From Membranipora membranacea (lineage: Eukaryota; Bryozoa; Gymnolaemata; Cheilostomatida; Membraniporidae), in assembly GCA_914767715.1 (NCBI GenBank), contig OU612069.1, forward strand, positions 3,782,001-3,846,000: DNA of 64,000 nt. Direction: 5' to 3'. Position numbers and translations under genes: made by a program. Positions 58,698 to 64,000 of the stretch are shown one piece after another. Each line of letters begins with the position of its first letter. The stretch's first letter is position 1. The notes beneath the pieces were generated by a model that was not told where the DNA came from, did no database searches, and saw nothing but the letters and a program-made list of their open reading frames with translations.

Positions 58698-60177
58698 GTA
58701 AGTTTTTACATACTCTTGGTGGTCAATCAGCCAACATTGATTAGTTTCTCAAATATGATAATATTTTCATTCTTTACACGTCAGGGGAAGTAAAAATATT
58801 ATTTTACTATTTCCACATGTATTTTCAAATTTGCTATTCTACTCAAATTCAAATGTGTTCTTAGTTCACTCAGTATAATTTGTGATATTCTATCTAGGTC
58901 AACTTGAATATATTTGGAAGATGAATGTCACCCTTGTTCTCACTTTGGTTCTGGCTGTTGCCCTGGTGTTCTTTACATCTGGAATAGAAGCCAGATCTCA
59001 CCGTGTAAGTTTTATCATATTATTCGATGTATATCTAGGTGCTAGGTCTAGGTTTATTTACTGATGATTGAACGAGTAAAAGATGTGTATGTTTCACTAC
59101 TTTTATTAAGATCACATCCAATTAAAAGTGTTAAGCTCTTACTATATACAAACATGTGCTTGAACCGAGTATAATTTCAAAGTGATCCATAAAAAAACTA
59201 TTTGATGCTAAACCTAATTCTGTTAGTTAGACCGAGTAAAAGAAGCATTTGTTACATCCCAATTGATTGAGTTTAGTTTCAAAGATTGACAGGGATCGAC
59301 AAAACACTATTTGCTGTCTAACCTAATGATGTGTTTGTTTCATGTTTCATATCGCAATAACAGCAACTTTCTATGTTCCATTAATTCAGAGCCGTTGTTT
59401 AAAAACTCTTGACTCGTGACTCTTGGGTATGGAAAGCATCATGTTAACTTCGTTTAAAAATAGATTTTAGGCATCGGCGTTAAGATCATCATTGGGAACA
59501 GCAGTAATGTTACCGTAATCCCTCACCTATAAGTCACCGGACTTATAAGTGAATCACCCCCCTCAGAAAAAATAAAAAAGCTCCAGCTATAAGACACCCC
59601 ACAGCTATAAGACACCCCACCGCTCTAAGACACTCACTACACTACACTCACTACAAATGAACTAAGTAGTTTTGGGAAAAAAACTGCCCTCAGTGGGTTT
59701 CGAACTCACAACTCCATGTTTACAAGTCGAACGCTCTACCACTGAGCTATTCATCTTCGGTGATTGTTAGAGGTTTTGGTCCAAAGTAAATATAATAATG
59801 CTTCAAATGATAGTCGCGTCTATATACTACTCTCTTATAGCCGCCTTCACTTATACGTCGCGCGATCTATAGGTGAGGGATTACGGTATGCATGACAGGA
59901 AAAAAAACGTTCCATGGACGACCTTGAGACTTGAACTGAAACTTTAAATGGTTCATGATAATTATGTTGGAAACGATTATTTTTTTGTGAATTCATTTGT
60001 AATGTATTGGTTGTAGATCATTTCTTCAATACCTCATTTATTAAATTTAGGAAAATTGAGATGTAATTATATTCTTATCTTTTTTTTTTCTAGAGGTGTT
60101 GTTGCGAGGGAGCTAATTCATATGATTATTGCAATGAACGATCCTTGTCTTGCTGTTTACCCACTCGCCACCAATAA
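58652..60177 (+). CDS. Peptide gene copy 4: family signal exon joined to a new Cys-rich exon
   Basis: Leader exon 58652-58697 and exon 58898-59004 with the ATG at 58921. The signal peptide MNVTLVLTLVLAVALVFFTS ends in SGIEARSHR, with a GTAAGT phase-0 donor. The ancestral mature exon (59390 on) is dead, but at 60094-60177 a different exon follows a long pyrimidine tract and CTAG. It is open in the right phase and encodes 27 residues: RCCCEGANSYDYC then NERSLSCCLPTRHQ, six cysteines as CCC-x8-C-x6-CC. This would give a 55-residue precursor. It lies downstream of sequence homologous to the 3' untranslated region of the other copies. AATAAA follows at 60320-60325. Splicing to this exon is predicted, not shown. 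Confidence 0.5.
59390..59506 (+). pseudogene. Dead ancestral mature exon of peptide copy 4
   Basis: After a TTAATTCAG acceptor the sequence starts like the other mature exons (AGCCGTTGTT). The second cysteine codon is lost, a stop (TGA) comes at codon 10, and the downstream match to the other copies (ATGGAAAGCATCATGTTAAC, GATCATCATTGGGAACAGC) is frameshifted. It cannot encode the family peptide. Confidence 0.78.
59513..59886. mobile_element. 374-bp TA-flanked miniature inverted-repeat element with a tRNA-like insert
   Basis: Perfect 19-bp terminal inverted repeats (CCGTAATCCCTCACCTATA at 59513-59531 and its reverse complement at 59868-59886) are flanked by TA on both sides, as for Tc1/mariner-type insertion. 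It sits just after the stop position of the dead exon, in the ancestral 3' untranslated region of copy 4. Confidence 0.78.
59688..59760 (-). repeat. tRNA-Thr-like sequence inside the miniature element
   Basis: The minus strand reads AATAGCTCAGTGGTAGAGCG (A box), CTTGTAA as an anticodon loop with TGT, and GAGTTCGAAACCC (B box). The acceptor stem does not pair, so this is a tRNA-derived repeat rather than a functional gene. Confidence 0.55.
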
Positions 60178-60319
60178 CATATGTCGAGTATCAATTGACT
60201 AAGCAAGGCAAAAGATTGACAAACTTGAATATCATTATAAATTTCTAACTATTTCACTATTGAAATGATATACTATTGCAATAATTTTTTGTGAGCTAGA
60301 TAAGATTTATTTTTCTGGA

Positions 60320-60325
60320 AATAAA
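60320..60325 (+). terminator. Polyadenylation signal after the new exon of copy 4
   Basis: AATAAA 143 nt after the stop of exon 60094-60177. Confidence 0.4.
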
Positions 60326-60580
60326 CATCAGGAACAGGAATTTAAATCAGTGAGTAACAATCGGCTGACATCAATCCAAAAGATGGTATATTTGATGATT
60401 CAGATTAAATGAGATGTATAGCTCCATAATGCTATAAAAATCATCTTGATCTCAAGATACCGCCCAATTAGATACCTAAATTTGACATATTTACTGATAC
60501 ATACAGGCAGCCCTATGACTTTAAGATCACGAAATAATAAAATCTTTTAAAGTTTTCATTGTCAAAACTGATATATGCAG

Positions 60581-61210
60581 TAGTGTTGTATTCAGGGTCG
60601 AGTCAACGGGTCGGGTTTCGGGTTTCTGTGGTCGGATCATGTTAGGGTCAAGTCGGGTCAGAGGTCTACATCTTTACGGGTCTCAACTACTAGAGTGATA
60701 GTCAAAATACTGCGTGCACCTGGACTCGAACCTGTGACCTAGTGCACGATCTTAACCACTATGCTATGGATTTTAGATGATGATTCCGGAAATAGAGACT
60801 ATACGATGATAAAACATATAGCTATTAGTCATGCTTTTGCTGTGATTATTATGAACGGCTTACAACACTACATAAAGCTTTCTTCAGACATCTATAATTC
60901 AATAAATTCTTGACAGAATTTGATGAAACTTAGTCTCAACATAGTTCATTATGTCTAGATGATATATTACAAACTGAATCAAACTTAACATGTTCTATTA
61001 GCTAATTGCACTAGTGATTAGTGGATGAATATCCATCATTCTGTTAAATTGTGATATCTGAAGACAGTGTAGGAGTAGGACATGACTTATGAAGTCGTAA
61101 TGTAAATCCAATTCACGCGCTCTTTTCGACCCGACCCGGCTCGTACCCGAATTTAGGGAAATTTCAGTGGCTCGGCTCGTTTTCATTTTTGCTGGCTCGA
61201 TACAACACTA
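60581..61210. mobile_element. 630-bp hAT-type miniature element
   Basis: Perfect 10-bp terminal inverted repeats, TAGTGTTGTA (60581-60590) and TACAACACTA (61201-61210). They are flanked by a perfect 8-bp target duplication ATATGCAG (60573-60580, 61211-61218), the hallmark of hAT elements. The ends also share diverged GGGTCGGGTT / ACCCGACCCGG stretches. No transposase is present. Confidence 0.87.
60708..60775 (-). repeat. tRNA-like sequence inside the hAT-type element
   Basis: The minus strand has TAGCATAGTGGTTAAGATCG (A-box-like) and AGGTTCGAGTCCAGG (B box). It is tRNA-like, with no evident acceptor stem. Confidence 0.5.
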
Positions 61211-61218
61211 ATATGCAG

Positions 61219-61600
61219 TTGCGTGAGTAGTCATTGGCTATAACAGGAAATGACAGTTAATGTATTGAATGGATTACAATGTGGAATCCTCAACATGAAC
61301 AAGCAGCAAGCTGGCCTACCTGCTACAGCCTGGCATGCTTTTCTTACCAAACAGAATACTGGACACGACTTAACGCTGCTATGTATATGTGTGGTCTATG
61401 AATGAAAGCAGGAGAATATTGCAATGGGGGCAAGACATTGCTTGAAATGCATAATTTTCTTGATAAACTCTCTTATCATATTACTAGTGCACCCAGTAAA
61501 TGTAGTTCTCATACTGGTGGCTAGTAGACCTCTCATGACCAGAGCAAGGGGGGAAGGTTGACTAATATGGACATCAGCAAAATATTCAGGCTTGTCACTT
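61219..61600. other. Non-coding, nothing recognised
   Basis: Unique-looking sequence between the hAT-type element and the fifth array unit. Confidence 0.5.
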
Positions 61601-62283
61601 GGTAAGGTCTATTTGCTGATGATGAACCGAGTAATAGACGCATATGTGTGATATTGAACAAGTGGTGACACTAATATCTCTTTGGATATTTTAAAATCTT
61701 AATTTAATTGCCAAGGGAAACAATTTGTATTTCCGGTCAACGCTATAAAAAAACTCACGTTTGTTTATAGTCTCGATACCATGTGATACCGTGTGAGAAA
61801 CCTAGATGTTTTTCGGTTTATATGTTTCCGGTATCATCAGTATGGGTCTACAGACTTTGTAGACTAGAGTGGCACAGGAGCATTTGAGGTCGTATGCCCT
61901 TCCTGAAACCACCGTGATACGCCGAGAATCGAACATGGGACCTCTTGACTGAAAGACCCATGCTCTTTCCATTGCCACGGCCACTCCTTTAAAGGCTATG
62001 TTTCTTCATAATCACACTCACCATTTCATCACAGTTAGAAGTTATCATATCCAACTAATTAATTTATGTAAGGTTTGTAAGGGATCCACGTAAAACCATT
62101 TGATGTATCCTGTATTGGCATCTTGAAATCAACAACTATTGTTCTGTTCCTTTTCAGAGCAGTTGTTGCAAAACTGTATCTTACAGTTACTGCAGCTCTT
62201 GGGGATAGAAAATATCATGTACAGTGAATTCAAAGAGGAATTGTCAGCAATGGTGTAAAGGTCATCGCTGGAATCGACAGTAA
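61601..62283 (+). pseudogene. Peptide copy 5: signal exon missing, nonsense in mature exon
   Basis: From GTAAGGTCTATTTGCTGATG (61600) the sequence matches the intron of copy 3 (GATGATGAACCGAGTAATAG), but the signal-peptide exon that should precede it is absent. The mature exon 62158-62283 follows CCTTTTCAG. Its first 16 codons are open (SSCCKTVSYSYC and on), a TAG stands at 62206-62208 where copies 2 and 3 have a Trp codon, and the rest of the frame keeps the remaining three cysteines. It is a recent pseudogene, since only one codon breaks the exon. Confidence 0.8.
61900..61985 (-). mobile_element. tRNA-derived SINE remnant in the copy 5 intron
   Basis: On the minus strand, GTGGCAATGGAAAGAGCATG (A-box-like) precedes ATGTTCGATTCTC (B box), and a unique tail runs towards 61740. 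It overlaps a chance 60-codon frame. Confidence 0.55.
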
Positions 62284-64000
62284 AGTGTGACTGGACTAAC
62301 AACCACTGACGAACGACCTTGGGCTTGAAATGAAACTTTAACAATTCATCATTACTATGCTGGGACTTTAATCGATTGTGAATTTCCATCTACTATTTTG
62401 TTCATATTCTATTTTAATTCATTGAAAAATATACTTGTTAACTACAAAGATCAAGTTATTTTCTCAAACACATGATATTGTGGTAGCTTAAGCAGCCAAT
62501 CGAAGGTATCCAACTTCTTCAACCAGCCCTGTTACTTAATAATATTATAGACAAGATTTGTAAGCAGGCCTGGCTGAGAAAACTGGATCTGATTAATTGA
62601 TTTACAACTCAATCTTATCCCACCTATCTATCGCACACACAACTGCCACTACACCAAACACTAACACTACTACTGCTTTCGCAACGATAACCACCACTAC
62701 CACCACTACCATGACCACCACTCCCACTACTAGACAGTAGGTTTCGGTAGAGAGTCATAGTTGAATATTTACCAATGAAATAATGTTATTAAATGTAACA
62801 GACAAAAGACAAAGACAAAAGCAATATATAACTTGGCATTTAGTTCTGCAGGAGTCATGTACTAGTTTTACTCTGAAAAATTAATAGCACTTCTGGGTAA
62901 TTCTTGTGTACAGTGTTGGAAATCCCCCCCCCCCCTGATCTATGATGTATCAAAGCCTAGTGTCGTGCCAGTCCAAAAGTCTACAACTTCCAAATAATTT
63001 TGATTTCGATTTTTAAACAATAATAAAAAAAGAATATTCATATTTTGCATTGTCAAGGGCATGGAACAAGAGTCGATAACATAGCAGCTCTCTTAAGTAG
63101 ATGGAAGTGGTAGATGGAATCGCTTATCGATGTAAAACTTTATGAAGCTAGGGTTGGTGACACATAGTTCGATGTTATAGTTCAGTCCCAATGCTCAAGT
63201 CTTGTGGCAACTTTCGTTTTGAGTGATATTTCTAAGGTACACCTCTGGTTATGATAGTTGATTATATTCTCATTCCTACATCATATCCATTCTGAAGAAA
63301 TTATAATTGCTACAATTATTTACAAAGTAGTCTGCTCTGATCCTTTTTGGAAGGACTCATTGCCGTTCATATCATAGCTCTCTCTAGACAAATGAACCAG
63401 TGCTGCAGTAGACAGAAACTTGTGCAGTGGTCTGTGGGGTGGGGAAGAGGAGATGGCATCTTTTATTACAAAGTTGGAATTTAACCACAGATCAATGAGC
63501 ACGACACCAGTTCTTTTCTACCCCAGATTTTTGCTTGCAAACCCCAGATCCAAAATTATTTTCGCGCTTTGCGCATATCTGGGGTTCATTAATAAAATCA
63601 ATATGCCAGCTTGCTTGGCTCAAAAAAGTCTGACCCACTTCAATATGCTAATTTCTAAAAGTGGCCCACTGGCAAAAAAATTTGAGTTATATACAAATTA
63701 TATCAAAGTTTAGCAAAATCAAGCAGCCTGCAGTTGTTGTTTTTCCCTTAGTAGAGGACTACATATTATTTGTTAGAGTTTATTCCATTTGTTAAGAGTT
63801 TAGTTCAGTGTTGGATTTTGGGGGGAACGCAACGGGATAGTGTCCCCCTTTTTACTTTGTCTAGGGAGATATATCATAACCACTACGATGGCAATAAGCC
63901 TTGGGTTTGCAGGCTTGGGCCCATGATTTTCAAATGTTATCACCACAGGACCCAGCCGGGGCACTAGGCAGCCCCCTGGACTGGTTACGTCATATTTTTC
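62284..64000. repeat. 3' flank of copy 5 and edge of a further array unit
   Basis: 62300-62940 parallels the 3' flank of copy 2 (ACTTTAA-AATTCAT, A/C-rich microsatellite, C homopolymer near 62930). At about 63715-63800, CAAGCAGCC-GCAGTTG and TTTGTTAGAGTTTATT recall 47925-48000 and 55405-55480, so the array probably continues past the window. No further exon was found. Confidence 0.5.

Noticed and set aside
59688-59760. Functional tRNA-Thr gene
   Set aside because: A and B boxes and an anticodon loop are present but the acceptor stem does not pair, and it lies inside a transposon-like element.

Overview
The window is animal nuclear DNA: AT-rich, intron-containing, with GT-AG splice sites, polyadenylation signals, tRNA-derived SINE-like repeats and several retrotransposon classes. 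Nothing is bacterial or viral in layout. A Methuselah-like 7TM receptor with a somatomedin-B-like extracellular motif, together with the invertebrate-type mobile elements, suggests a non-vertebrate, probably marine bilaterian (a lophotrochozoan would fit). I cannot name the species.

Left part (about 6.4-20 kb, + strand): one ten-exon gene for a class-B2-type, Methuselah-like GPCR. Exon 1 encodes a signal peptide, exon 2 a Cys-x-Cys-x3-Cys-x5-Cys-Cys-x-Asp motif, exons 3-9 a cysteine-rich ectodomain, and the last exon all seven membrane helices and the cytoplasmic tail. All the splice phases agree. Bases 1-6.4 kb hold no gene that I can support.

Middle part (about 20-28.6 kb): repeats. A segment repeated near 49.4-50.2 kb carries a 2.9 kb insertion with long inverted repeats. 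Next come tRNA-like SINE copies, a roughly 260-bp tandem repeat headed by the 5' end of U2 snRNA, and a second long-inverted-repeat element.

Right part (about 28.6-64 kb): an array of duplicated units around a family of very small secreted peptides. The full gene plan is a TATA-Inr promoter, a 46-nt non-coding leader exon, a 28-codon signal-peptide exon (phase-0 donor), and a mature exon of about 40 codons with six or seven cysteines and histidine pairs on both sides. Copies 2 and 3 look intact. Copy 1 has intact coding exons and a seventh cysteine but has lost its promoter, leader exon and an acceptor. Copy 4 has a dead ancestral mature exon and a different cysteine-rich exon downstream of it. 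Copy 5 lacks its signal exon and has a nonsense codon. I do not recognise the family. A host-defence or other secreted role is inference from size, charge, signal peptide, cysteines and birth-and-death evolution.

The array is loaded with transposons. A broken Ty3/gypsy pol is split by a LINE with a (CAAT)n tail, and beside it lies a short LTR element with nearly identical LTRs. Two more LINE fragments, a hAT-type and a TA-flanked miniature element (both with tRNA-like inserts), and a 34-bp perfect palindrome with an 8-bp target duplication follow. Several insertions are visible directly because the uninterrupted target survives in another copy of the same unit.
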